Notes: a model not told the origin generated them from the sequence alone. A stretch of 9,701 nucleotides of DNA from Pseudomonadales bacterium (GCA_022360535.1 JAKSCP010000533.1:1-9701); one strand, 5' to 3'. Numbered from the stretch's first letter, positions 1-6,246 are shown. Numbers and translations are program-made.

Positions 1-245
1 AGCTTAAGAAGTTTGCTAATTGAGAATCAATAGCTGACTTCAGATCAGAGTGTGATGTGACCGTTAAGTTGTTAAACTATTAGTGTCCCCAAGAGACTTT
101 ACCCAAGAGACTAGAGTGCTTTAATTGAAGTCGAACTGGTTCACATTTCCTAAATATTCTCTAAATCGCTATTTCTACCGTGGTTTTCTTCTCCTAAACT
201 GTTTCTGCTTCCCATAAAACTTGTGAGAACCTCAGGCGGCACAGC
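1..245. other. AT-rich upstream region with an 11-bp direct repeat
   Basis: No coding region is supported here. The stretch is AT-rich and carries a perfect direct repeat, CCCAAGAGACT, at 88-98 and 102-112, separated by TTA. No promoter with convincing -35 and -10 boxes at proper spacing was found; TTCACA at 140-145 resembles a -35 box but has only a poor -10 partner (TAAATC, 162-167). The gene starting at 246 has a weak ribosome binding site (AGG at 234-236). Confidence 0.5.
88..112. repeat. 11-bp direct repeat, 14-bp period
   Basis: CCCAAGAGACT occurs at 88-98 and again at 102-112 without mismatch, separated by three bases. It lies about 135 bp upstream of the aspartyl-protease-like gene. 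It could be a paired regulator-binding site or a chance slippage product; only two copies are seen, so it is not an iteron array. Confidence 0.6.
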
Positions 246-1124
246 ATGCACAAGCTCTTAGTTCTTATAGCTTTCTCTCTACCTGTTTCAGCTATGGCTC
301 AAGATGACTTTTGTCAGTCTATCGAGGTCATCGACAACAGTGTGTCTATTCCAGTGTCTATTGGGGGCAATGACTACAGGGCTTTACTAAACACGACAAA
401 CATTGCGGCAACGATGAGTAATGCTCTCGCCGAAGAGCTAGATCTGGAGGTCAAGACACATCCCAGGCGACGCTTGAGGTCAGACGTTGAGGGAAGCTTG
501 CCAGTTAGATATGTAGAAAAAGTCGATCTTAATTTCCTGGGAAGCGTAATTCCTGCTGAAGAGATGGTTGTAATAGAAGGGAGCGATGCTTTTGTATCTC
601 TGAGTCTAAGAATGTTTGATGGATTCATTATCCAAGTTGATTTTTCCGAATCAAAGTTGTGCTTTTATCCACGTGACGCTGTCGACCTGCGCGAGTTTGA
701 AAACGTTGATGTCGATTCAGATCCGGAAACAGGGAATCCAGTTGTTCGTATAGGGATAAATGAAGACGTAACTACTTGGGTAGTTCTTTCCTTTGGATAT
801 CGGGGAGGGGTGTTGGTAGATGGTTCAATTGCCAGCTTGCTCGACTTGTACTCCGAGGAAGACGAACTTCAGGAATCGGATGAAAACCTGTTTTCGTCCA
901 CAATCAATAGTCTCGAGTTTGGGCCTTACAATTTGGAAAACGTACCTATAGAGTTCCCTAAGCCTGGCGTGAGGGACAACATCGAAACAGAACAGCCTAT
1001 TCGAACAGGCACTCGAATTAGTAGAAATCGAGGTTCAAATGGAAGAATTGGTGTAGATGTTCTTAAGAACTTTACTTTGACTTTCGATCTTGAACGCGAA
1101 CGAATGCATATCATTGCAAAGTAA
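246..1124 (+). CDS. Exported aspartyl-protease-like protein, catalytic motifs degenerate
   Basis: The 292-residue product has a short signal peptide (about residues 1-18, ending A-M-A before Q19), so it is probably periplasmic. The pattern is that of a two-lobed retropepsin/pepsin-like fold. Lobe 1 (about 30-142) has a beta strand, then A-L-L-N-T-T where the family has the catalytic D-T-G (residues 49-51), then an S/L/A-rich helix, and it closes with a V-D-F-S-E-S-K-L strand (131-138). Lobe 2 (about 160-292) has S-F-G (182-184) at the equivalent place, and ends with G-R-I-G-V-D-V-L followed by a T-F-D-L-E-R strand, the usual family ending. Both catalytic aspartates therefore look lost, so I infer a binding or structural role rather than proteolysis. 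Cys23 and Cys139 could form a disulfide. The gene stands alone and is more AT-rich than the nadB region. Fold assignment is by pattern only; the substrate or partner is unknown. Confidence 0.75.
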   Translation: MHKLLVLIAFSLPVSAMAQDDFCQSIEVIDNSVSIPVSIGGNDYRALLNTTNIAATMSNALAEELDLEVKTHPRRRLRSDVEGSLPVRYVEKVDLNFLGSVIPAEEMVVIEGSDAFVSLSLRMFDGFIIQVDFSESKLCFYPRDAVDLREFENVDVDSDPETGNPVVRIGINEDVTTWVVLSFGYRGGVLVDGSIASLLDLYSEEDELQESDENLFSSTINSLEFGPYNLENVPIEFPKPGVRDNIETEQPIRTGTRISRNRGSNGRIGVDVLKNFTLTFDLERERMHIIAK

Positions 1125-1276
1125 GTGGAACCTGCCATAGCGCCACACATAAGCAAAGGCATAGCGCGAACCTGAGTGATCAAAAATTAAACAATTGCTA
1201 CCTATATCTATTGATTTAAAGGCGCCCCCCAGCTCTTTCAAAACTGAAACTCCACCCAATTTTTTAGTTATCAGTA

Positions 1277-1291
1277 ATTGCAATATGCAAT
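1277..1291. repeat. Inverted repeat ATTGCA-ATA-TGCAAT
   Basis: ATTGCA (1277-1282) and TGCAAT (1286-1291) form a perfect 6-bp inverted repeat around ATA. It has no T-run after it and is AT-rich, so it fits an operator better than a terminator. No regulator can be named. Confidence 0.4.
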
Positions 1292-1324
1292 ATTTCAGAA
1301 AATTTTCTATTTAAAATCAATATG

Positions 1325-1354
1325 TTGACGCCAATGAAATTCAAGGGTCAGAAT
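1325..1354 (+). promoter_or_regulatory. Weak sigma-70-type promoter candidate
   Basis: TTGACG (1325-1330, 5 of 6 to TTGACA) is followed after 18 bp by CAGAAT (1349-1354, 4 of 6 to TATAAT). It lies about 40 bp before the ATG of the 124-residue gene, a sensible position, but the -10 box is poor. Confidence 0.3.
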
Positions 1355-1394
1355 ACAGTCAATCCCCTAGGCAAACTGCGACTGAGATTCAGAC

Positions 1395-1769
1395 ATGGGC
1401 GTGGTAGTTCAACTAAGCGATTACCGAATGGAGGAGCAACTTCTCTCTGCGGAGAGTGGTGCAGACGATAGCTTCGTGCCTGTGGAATTTGCGGTTGGTC
1501 TTGCCGACAGAGAGGCCTGTGTCGCCAAGTTGGCCGAATACGGATTGCACTCGATCCAAAGCAAGCGGGTGAAATCCGAGCCCGGGGTCTTGCTAAGTTT
1601 AGTGCGAATAAGTGATGCCATTTGGTTGAACAAACGCATTCTGGAACGAGAAGACCTTAGCGACGAGGCTATCGCCAGGCACATTGATATTGTGCAAACG
1701 CTGGAGAATCTGAATTTAACGCTGATGGAAAGTCTCTGGGCATCATTCACTTATGATGCTGAACACTGA
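1395..1769 (+). CDS. Hypothetical protein, 124 residues
   Basis: I do not recognise the family. The product has no signal peptide and no membrane segment and is acidic, so it is probably cytoplasmic. It opens with V-V-V-Q-L-S-D-Y-R (3-11), a start style seen in various small uncharacterised bacterial proteins. Residues about 40-124 look mostly alpha-helical, with a leucine-rich stretch near 97-117. The ATG has only a weak purine-rich site (GAGA) ahead of it. The frame is uninterrupted and its codon use resembles the neighbouring core genes, supporting a real gene. The stop codon is 6 bp from the stop of the convergent ygfZ, so the two transcripts probably overlap at their 3' ends. Confidence 0.6.
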   Translation: MGVVVQLSDYRMEEQLLSAESGADDSFVPVEFAVGLADREACVAKLAEYGLHSIQSKRVKSEPGVLLSLVRISDAIWLNKRILEREDLSDEAIARHIDIVQTLENLNLTLMESLWASFTYDAEH

Positions 1770-1775
1770 GTCTAG

Positions 1776-2690
1776 TCAGTTCGCCCCGCTCGCCCCATAG
1801 GTGATTTCTTCGACACGCAGTTCTACCTTCCCACTTTCAAGATCTAATTCTGTGGTACTGCCAGCAAGGTCTGTTTTGACTATGCCTAGGCCTTCGCTGC
1901 CAGCCTCAGGTGTTGCTGCGACACTAAGAATATCGGCATCAGGAAAATTTCCCATTGCCATAGCTTCCTCACTGCGCAATCGATAAAGCCGTTTTTTGGC
2001 CTTACCGCGATAGTACATGCGCGCCACTACTTCCTGACCGGTGTAGCAGCCTTTTTCGAAATCGATGACCCCTGAGAGATCGTAGTTCAACAACTGGGGG
2101 GTGTATTCTTCACTTGTTGCAGGAGTAACGTGCACCTGACCAGACCGGATGTCCTGCAGTGTCCAGATTGATGGTTCTGCAGTCTCTTCCATGGCGTCGA
2201 GTTGCAGCAGTTTGTTCTCAGCTTCTGGCTGATGGCACCAGATTTGAAATCGCGACTCACTTCCAGGTTCTCTAATGACCACGCTATCGCTTGTTTGCAG
2301 CACAGCGTTGGCGGCTTCTGGCAGGGAGGGGAATTGCTCATTCAGGGCGCGAGATGAGGCCTGGCCAATAACCCCATAAACCGCATGGGGACCGGCCGTG
2401 ACAGTGATAGTCACCTTCGAAAATACGGCATAGCGACCCAGGGTGTCGGCTATTTTTTGAGCCATGCCAGCACTGGTTTGCAAGAGGATGTTGTCCTCAC
2501 TCAGCAAAAGCAGTCGAAAATCCGCGACAACTCTGCCTTTGATATTGCAGATCGCCCCCTGCAGAGACTGTTCAGCCGTTAACCGCTGCATATCGCAGGT
2601 CACTTGTCCCTGTAAGAAATCAATAGCGTCTGGGCCGGTTATTTCTACGTATTCAAAGCTTCCAGCTGCTGATAGTGAGACGACTTGCAT
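1776..2690 (-). CDS. ygfZ: Folate-binding Fe-S cluster maintenance protein YgfZ
   Basis: YgfZ is a tetrahydrofolate-binding member of the GcvT-like family; in E. coli it supports Fe-S enzymes such as the tRNA methylthiolase MiaB, which is why it is often called a tRNA-modifying protein. The signature K-G-C-Y-T-G-Q-E is present at residues 213-220 with the key cysteine C215, followed by V-V-A-R-M. The N-terminal half has the folate-binding pattern, including F-L-Q-G-Q-V-T-C-D (25-33) and a C-N-I-K-G-R-V motif (48-54). Length (304) is close to the usual 300-330. I chose the ATG at 2690-2688 because it follows a GAGG Shine-Dalgarno by about six bases; the in-frame TTG at 2702-2700 lies over that site and is unlikely to be used. 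The gene is divergent from sdhE, as in many gammaproteobacteria. No odd features. Confidence 0.95.
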   Translation of the reverse strand: MQVVSLSAAGSFEYVEITGPDAIDFLQGQVTCDMQRLTAEQSLQGAICNIKGRVVADFRLLLLSEDNILLQTSAGMAQKIADTLGRYAVFSKVTITVTAGPHAVYGVIGQASSRALNEQFPSLPEAANAVLQTSDSVVIREPGSESRFQIWCHQPEAENKLLQLDAMEETAEPSIWTLQDIRSGQVHVTPATSEEYTPQLLNYDLSGVIDFEKGCYTGQEVVARMYYRGKAKKRLYRLRSEEAMAMGNFPDADILSVAATPEAGSEGLGIVKTDLAGSTTELDLESGKVELRVEEITYGASGAN

Positions 2691-2797
2691 AGATGACCTC
2701 AAAACTTATGCGAATTTACTCTATGGTGGCGATTGCCGCGAGTTACAATGGGCGATTACAAAGAATCTAATGGAATACGCTGGCGACTGACGATTAT
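2691..2797. promoter_or_regulatory. Divergent ygfZ/sdhE intergenic region
   Basis: This 107-bp region must hold start signals for both divergent genes. On the + strand TACAAT (2744-2749, 5 of 6 to TATAAT) sits about 49 bp before the sdhE ATG, but the -35 position is poor. On the - strand a TTGTAA-like -35 can be placed but its -10 partner is weak. The ygfZ Shine-Dalgarno (GAGG on the minus strand) falls at 2696-2699. The promoter placement is tentative. Confidence 0.35.
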
Positions 2798-3052
2798 ATG
2801 ACCGAACTCAACAAGCAAAAAATATTCTGGCATAGCCGTAGAGGGATGTTGGAGTTGGATTTGCTGCTGGTGCCATTCGCCACTGAAGTTTTTGCCACTC
2901 TACCTACCCAAGAACAAATGTTATATAAGGAACTGCTCGCTAACGAGGATCAGGACCTGTTCAGTTGGTTGTTAGAGCGGGTAGAGCCACCCGATGCCAA
3001 ATTCAAACCCATAATCAGCAAAATTCTCGCGCACAAGGCTGGCCGCAACTAA
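2798..3052 (+). CDS. sdhE: FAD assembly factor SdhE
   Basis: SdhE (YgfY, SDH5 family) promotes covalent attachment of FAD to the flavoprotein subunit of succinate dehydrogenase and of fumarate reductase. The 84-residue product has the family length and the diagnostic R-G-x-x-E motif: S-R-R-G-M-L-E-L-D at residues 13-21, with R15, G16 and E19 the conserved positions that contact the flavoprotein. It continues with a second helix and an L-F-S-W-L pattern (about 54-58), as in characterised members. It is cytoplasmic, with no membrane segment. The ribosome binding site ahead of the ATG is weak. ygfX lies 56 bp downstream on the same strand, so the two probably form an operon, and ygfZ is divergent. 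Confidence is high on motif, length and context. Confidence 0.95.
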   Translation: MTELNKQKIFWHSRRGMLELDLLLVPFATEVFATLPTQEQMLYKELLANEDQDLFSWLLERVEPPDAKFKPIISKILAHKAGRN

Positions 3053-3108
3053 ACTTGGTGCAAGAGTCTATTAATTCTATTCCGCTCTATTCGTTCGGCA
3101 TTTGCATC

Positions 3109-3537
3109 ATGAGTTTGGATTGCCGTTACTGTCCCCTCACTTACATCAGTTTGTTGCTGCTTCACGGATTGGCGCTATGCGCCAGCTTGCTTTCTATTCC
3201 CTGGTTTCTGCCCTGTTTGGTTATATCGGTTGCAATCGGTGCAAGTGCATTGCAGCTACGACGAGAATTTTCTGCTGATGGCGGGAAACGCATTCATAGC
3301 TGCCAGATCAATGCCAGGGAATCATTGCTGCTGTCGCCGCAGGAAATAATACGCTGTGAACTACCGCGCACGGTCTACTGGAGTGAGTTCTTGCTGGTGT
3401 TGCGCTTCAAGACGGTGCCACAACAAGGCGGTTTGGAACGACCGCGATTCAGGACCTTGCTGCTATTGCCAGCAAGTCTAAGCGACGCGGATCATAGCAA
3501 ACTGCGCGCGTACCTTCGGTTTTCAGGCAAGCCTTAA
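3109..3537 (+). CDS. ygfX: Membrane protein YgfX (CptA family)
   Basis: YgfX is a small inner-membrane partner of SdhE. In E. coli it has also been described as the toxin CptA acting on the cytoskeletal proteins FtsZ and MreB, although its role with SdhE may be the older one. The 142-residue product has two adjacent hydrophobic segments (about 10-29 and 31-50) with a P-W turn between them, then a soluble beta-rich domain with an L-L-V-L-R-F strand (95-100) and a closing S-L-S-D-A-D-H-S-K-L-R helix, matching the family layout. E. coli YgfX is about 135 residues. The frame is open further upstream into sdhE, but the ATG at 3109 places the first membrane segment where the family has it; a GTG at 3057 is the alternative. 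Neither has a good Shine-Dalgarno, so the start is moderately sure. The 3' end converges on nadB. Confidence 0.82.
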   Translation: MSLDCRYCPLTYISLLLLHGLALCASLLSIPWFLPCLVISVAIGASALQLRREFSADGGKRIHSCQINARESLLLSPQEIIRCELPRTVYWSEFLLVLRFKTVPQQGGLERPRFRTLLLLPASLSDADHSKLRAYLRFSGKP

Positions 3538-3582
3538 GGACGTTCAAGGTCGATTGATTAACAGCCAACATCACAAAGCAAA

Positions 3583-5226
3583 CTAAGGAACCAGGATTGT
3601 ATCCACAGCCTCGGCGTCTGTATCAGGATGATCCAAAGTAAAGTGCAGGCCCCGGCTTTCCTTGCGTTGCAGCGCACACTTGATGATGAGTTCAGAAACC
3701 AATGCCAGGTTTCTTAGCTCCAGATTGTCGTTGGTCACTTTATGCTTGATGTAATAGTCGCGGACTTCTTCACGGATGAGTCCGATCCGGCTGTTTGCCC
3801 GCTGCAAACGTTTGGTACTGCGAACAATACCCACAAAGTCCCACATGAAGCGGCGAATCTCATCCCAATCATGGGACACCAAAACCTCATCGTCGGAATC
3901 GGTAACGCGGCTCTCATCCCAGGCGGCGATGGTTTCTACCAATGGCGTGTCGGTCAGTTTTGAGCGAATGCTTTCGGCTGCGCCGAAGGCGACGACGAAA
4001 CACTCCAACAGGGAATTGCTGGCCATGCGATTGGCCCCATGCAGGCCGCTGAAACTTGTTTCGCCGATTGCATAGAGATTCAGAATATCGGTTTCTCCCC
4101 GTTCATCGATCATGACGCCGCCACAGGTGTAATGGGCGGCTGGCACTACTGGAATACGTTCTTGCGTGATGTCGATACCAAACTTCAGGCAGCGCTGGTA
4201 GATGGTCGGGAAATGTTCGCGAATAAACTCCGCCGGCTTATGGGTAATGTTGAGGTAGACGCAGTCGCATCCCAAGCGTTTCATCTCATGATCAATGGCG
4301 CGGGCCACAATGTCTCTTGGTGCCAACTCCCCGCGGTCATCGAAACGGGACATGAAACGATCGCCGTTGGGTAGTTCCAAATGTGCCCCTTCACCTCTTA
4401 ACGCCTCGGTGATTAAGAACGACTTGGCGTGAGGGTGGTAGAGGCAGGTCGGGTGGAATTGATTGAATTCCATATTGGCTACCCGACAACCGGCGCGCCA
4501 GGCCATGGCAATGCCGTCGCCACTGGCTCCGTCCGGATTGGTTGTGTACAGATAGGCTTTGCTGGCGCCGCCTGTAGCCAGGGCAACAAAGCGGGCGCGG
4601 ATCACTTCAACCGATCGGGTCTCCTGATTTAAAACATACACACCGACACAGACGCGCTGAGAGCCGTTCTCAGCCATTTGTGTCACTAAATCCACAGCGG
4701 TACAGCCTTCGAGTAAGTGAATGTTAGGGTGATCCTCAGCGCGTTTGCGCAAGGTTTCGAAGACGGCTTTCCCGGTGGCATCGGTAGCATGAATAATCCG
4801 GCGGTGGCTGTGGCCGCCTTCCTGGGTCAGATGTAAGGAACCCAGTTGGCTTGAATCCTGCTGTTTTTCGTTACCCGATGTCGATTCGTGTTGGGACTTG
4901 GTCGTGAAAGGCACGCCTTGCCCGACCAGCCAGCTGACTGCTTCCGCACTGTGGGCCACCATATGTTCAACAATGTGCCGGTGGCATAGGCCCACTCCGG
5001 CAATCAGGGTGTCTTCGACGTGGGAATCGACGCTGTCAGCATCGTCAAGCACGGCGGCTATGCCACCCTGGGCATAGAAAGTGGCGCCTTCTTGTAAGTC
5101 ACCTTTGCTCAGCACGGTGACGCGGGCGAAGTCGGCACTGCGCAGGGCCAGAGTAAGCCCGGCGGCGCCGCTGCCAATAATCAGGATGTCGGTCGCACTC
5201 TCCAGAGTGGCCGGGTCGTTGCTCAT
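3583..5226 (-). CDS. nadB: L-aspartate oxidase
   Basis: NadB oxidises L-aspartate to iminoaspartate using FAD, with oxygen or fumarate as acceptor, the first step of de novo NAD synthesis before quinolinate synthase NadA. The 547-residue product has the FAD dinucleotide-binding motif G-S-G-A-A-G (18-23), T-F-Y-A-Q-G-G-I-A (49-57), the E-G-G-H-S-H-R-R motif (136-143), and the flavoprotein C-terminal pattern H-G-A-N-R-M-A-S-N-S-L (396-406). By alignment in memory with E. coli NadB, the substrate residues E136, H258, R304 and H365 correspond to E121, H244, R290 and H351, so the enzyme looks active. A polar serine/glutamine-rich loop (about 109-129) is roughly ten residues longer than in E. coli. 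The gene is divergent from rpoE, as in Pseudomonas and E. coli, and convergent with ygfX (45-bp gap, no clear terminator). The Shine-Dalgarno is weak. Confidence 0.97.
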   Translation of the reverse strand: MSNDPATLESATDILIIGSGAAGLTLALRSADFARVTVLSKGDLQEGATFYAQGGIAAVLDDADSVDSHVEDTLIAGVGLCHRHIVEHMVAHSAEAVSWLVGQGVPFTTKSQHESTSGNEKQQDSSQLGSLHLTQEGGHSHRRIIHATDATGKAVFETLRKRAEDHPNIHLLEGCTAVDLVTQMAENGSQRVCVGVYVLNQETRSVEVIRARFVALATGGASKAYLYTTNPDGASGDGIAMAWRAGCRVANMEFNQFHPTCLYHPHAKSFLITEALRGEGAHLELPNGDRFMSRFDDRGELAPRDIVARAIDHEMKRLGCDCVYLNITHKPAEFIREHFPTIYQRCLKFGIDITQERIPVVPAAHYTCGGVMIDERGETDILNLYAIGETSFSGLHGANRMASNSLLECFVVAFGAAESIRSKLTDTPLVETIAAWDESRVTDSDDEVLVSHDWDEIRRFMWDFVGIVRSTKRLQRANSRIGLIREEVRDYYIKHKVTNDNLELRNLALVSELIIKCALQRKESRGLHFTLDHPDTDAEAVDTILVP

Positions 5227-5383
5227 GTGGGATGTAACTCGCTGATAACTAGTGAGAAAGTCCGGTGTTTTAGCGCTTCAGGCGTGCTCTCGCAGGCTTC
5301 GGTGCCAGTCGCCAGAATCAGGATCTGGAGACCGTGATTGGGTGCTGGCCCGTAAATCGCAAGCTGCGACAGTATTGTAAAGT

Positions 5384-5392
5384 TGTCATAAT
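5384..5392 (+). promoter_or_regulatory. Extended -10 promoter candidate for rpoE
   Basis: TG-T-CATAAT: the TG of an extended -10 (5384-5385) one base before CATAAT (5387-5392, 5 of 6 to TATAAT). The -35 position (CTGCGA, 5364-5369) is poor, which is typical of extended -10 promoters. It would give basal sigma-70 transcription of rpoE. Confidence 0.4.
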
Positions 5393-5405
5393 TTTATAGT
5401 TTCCC

Positions 5406-5433
5406 AGAACTTTTGCACCCACGCGCTGTCTAC
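5406..5433 (+). promoter_or_regulatory. Candidate sigma-E (RpoE/AlgU) autoregulatory promoter
   Basis: AGAACTT (5406-5412) contains the full GAACTT -35 core used by RpoE/AlgU. After exactly 16 bp comes TCTAC (5429-5433), matching the first three bases of the TCTGA -10 core. The site lies about 155 bp before the rpoE start. rpoE/algU genes are commonly transcribed from their own sigma-E promoter, so both sequence and place fit; the incomplete -10 keeps this a candidate. Confidence 0.6.
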
Positions 5434-5485
5434 ACATCGAGCGGGCGCATTTGTTCCTGGCAGCATCCAAGATCGATTGCTTGAA

Positions 5486-5501
5486 GGTCGTCTGAACGAC
5501 C
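5486..5501 (+). other. Small hairpin in rpoE leader
   Basis: GGTCGT (5486-5491) and ACGACC (5496-5501) pair perfectly around the four-base loop CTGA. There is no T-run, so it is not a terminator. It would form in the rpoE leader RNA, or could be a dyad binding site. Confidence 0.4.
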
Positions 5502-5509
5502 ATCGAAAA

Positions 5510-5531
5510 GATCGACTAAAGATCGACTAAA
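5510..5531. repeat. 11-bp tandem duplication upstream of rpoE
   Basis: GATCGACTAAA occurs twice back to back (5510-5520 and 5521-5531) with no mismatch. The core AAGATCGA appears a third time at 5469-5476. It lies in the rpoE leader, 62 bp before the start codon, and may be replication slippage or a pair of binding sites. Confidence 0.7.
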
Positions 5532-5593
5532 AATTAACCAGAAGTCGACAATAAATCTTGGAATAAGGAAGCGAGTTAAGGGAGTAGGGGCAA

Positions 5594-6163
5594 GTGTCAG
5601 AAGCCACCGATCAGCAGCTTGTTGATAGAGTTCTAGCAGGCGATAAAAACGCGTTCAATCTGCTGGTATTGCGTTATCAACATCGAGTTGCTGCCCTGAT
5701 CAGCCGATTCATCCACGACTCACAGGAAGTGGAAGACGTCAGTCAGGAAGCATTCGTTAAAGCTTATCGGGCTCTACCTCTGTTTCGCGGAGATAGCGCC
5801 TTCTATACCTGGCTTTATCGGATTGCTGTGAATACCGCGAAGAATCATTTGGTTTCTCGCAGTCGCCGGCCACCGGCCAGCGATGTGGAAGTAGACGAAG
5901 CAGAGCTCACGGATATGGGAGCTGTGTTGAGGGACATAGAGAGTCCCGAAGGGAATCTGGCCACTGCCAAATTAAAGCAGGCCATTACGGAAGCGATAGA
6001 AGAGTTACCTGAAGACCTTCGAACGGCGTTTACTTTACGCGAGTTTTCCGGTCTCAGTTATGAAGACATCACCGAAGTCATGGATTGTCCGGTGGGTACG
6101 GTGAGGTCGAGGATATTTAGAGCTCGAGAGGCTATCGACAAAAAGATTCGAGATTTACTCTAG
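5594..6163 (+). CDS. rpoE: RNA polymerase sigma factor RpoE (AlgU)
   Basis: Extracytoplasmic-function sigma factor that directs RNA polymerase to envelope-stress promoters (GAACTT/TCTGA type). The 189-residue product has the normal family length. Sigma region 2 spans about 10-92 with V-E-D-V-S-Q-E-A-F-V-K-A-Y-R (46-59) for core binding and F-Y-T-W-L-Y-R-I-A-V-N-T-A-K-N (70-84) for -10 recognition. Region 4 spans about 128-187, with E-L-P-E-D-L-R-T-A-F (137-146) and the helix-turn-helix L-S-Y-E-D-I-T-E-V-M-D-C-P-V-G-T-V-R-S-R (154-173). The start is GTG, chosen because it gives the standard M-S-E N-terminus and follows a purine-rich ribosome binding site (AAGGGAG at 5578-5584, AGGGG at 5586-5590). 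rseA lies 169 bp downstream, an unusually wide gap for this pair. Activity should be controlled by RseA binding and by its own promoter upstream. Confidence 0.97.
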   Translation: MSEATDQQLVDRVLAGDKNAFNLLVLRYQHRVAALISRFIHDSQEVEDVSQEAFVKAYRALPLFRGDSAFYTWLYRIAVNTAKNHLVSRSRRPPASDVEVDEAELTDMGAVLRDIESPEGNLATAKLKQAITEAIEELPEDLRTAFTLREFSGLSYEDITEVMDCPVGTVRSRIFRAREAIDKKIRDLL

Positions 6164-6173
6164 GTAGTTGTGA

Positions 6174-6191
6174 GCTAACTGATCGGTTAGC
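6174..6191 (+). other. Inverted repeat after rpoE stop
   Basis: GCTAAC (6174-6179) and GTTAGC (6186-6191) form a perfect 6-bp stem with the loop TGATCG, starting 11 bases after the rpoE stop. No T-run follows, so it is not a classical intrinsic terminator. It may partly attenuate or set an RNA 3' end between rpoE and rseA, or be an operator for the promoter candidate just downstream. Confidence 0.4.
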
Positions 6192-6217
6192 GAACCAATA
6201 AACCAAAGAGTTATCGA

Positions 6218-6246
6218 TAGACAGTAACCGCAATACTCAATATAAA
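6218..6246 (+). promoter_or_regulatory. Sigma-70-type promoter candidate for rseA
   Basis: TAGACA (6218-6223, 5 of 6 to TTGACA) and TATAAA (6241-6246, 5 of 6 to TATAAT) are separated by exactly 17 bp, making this the best-scoring promoter-like site I found by eye in the window. Transcription would begin near 6253, about 80 nt before the rseA start, giving the anti-sigma gene a supply independent of rpoE. Confidence 0.5.

Larger units (their letters stand above)
1125..1394. other. AT-rich intergenic region
   Basis: This 270-bp gap has no supported gene and no clear terminator for the upstream gene. It contains a 15-bp palindrome (1277-1291) and a weak promoter-like pair just ahead of the 124-residue gene. 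It is one of the most AT-rich parts of the window. Confidence 0.5.
5227..5593. promoter_or_regulatory. nadB/rpoE divergent regulatory region
   Basis: This 367-bp region has no supported gene. Signals on the rpoE side, in order, are an extended -10 promoter candidate (5384-5392), a sigma-E-type promoter candidate (5406-5433), a 6-bp-stem hairpin (5486-5501), an 11-bp tandem duplication (5510-5531) and the rpoE ribosome binding site (5578-5590). On the minus strand TACAAT can be read at 5379-5374, a possible nadB -10, but its -35 is poor. Transcription from either rpoE promoter would give an untranslated leader of about 150-200 nt. Confidence 0.6.

Noticed and set aside
2691..2702. TTG start four codons upstream for ygfZ
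   Set aside because: The codon lies in the GAGG Shine-Dalgarno that serves the ATG at 2690-2688, so the ATG is preferred.
2464..2790. 108-codon plus-strand frame running from ygfZ into the ygfZ/sdhE gap
   Set aside because: Antisense to the ygfZ N-terminus, with no ribosome binding site or motif; it ends before the sdhE start by chance.
2965..3108. N-terminal extension of ygfX overlapping sdhE
   Set aside because: The extra 48 residues are a frame-shifted reading of the sdhE end, hydrophilic and unlike the family N-terminus; the ATG at 3109 fits the YgfX length.
4039..4374. 111-codon plus-strand frame inside nadB
   Set aside because: It lies antisense to the highly conserved FAD/substrate domain of nadB; the translation shows no family pattern.
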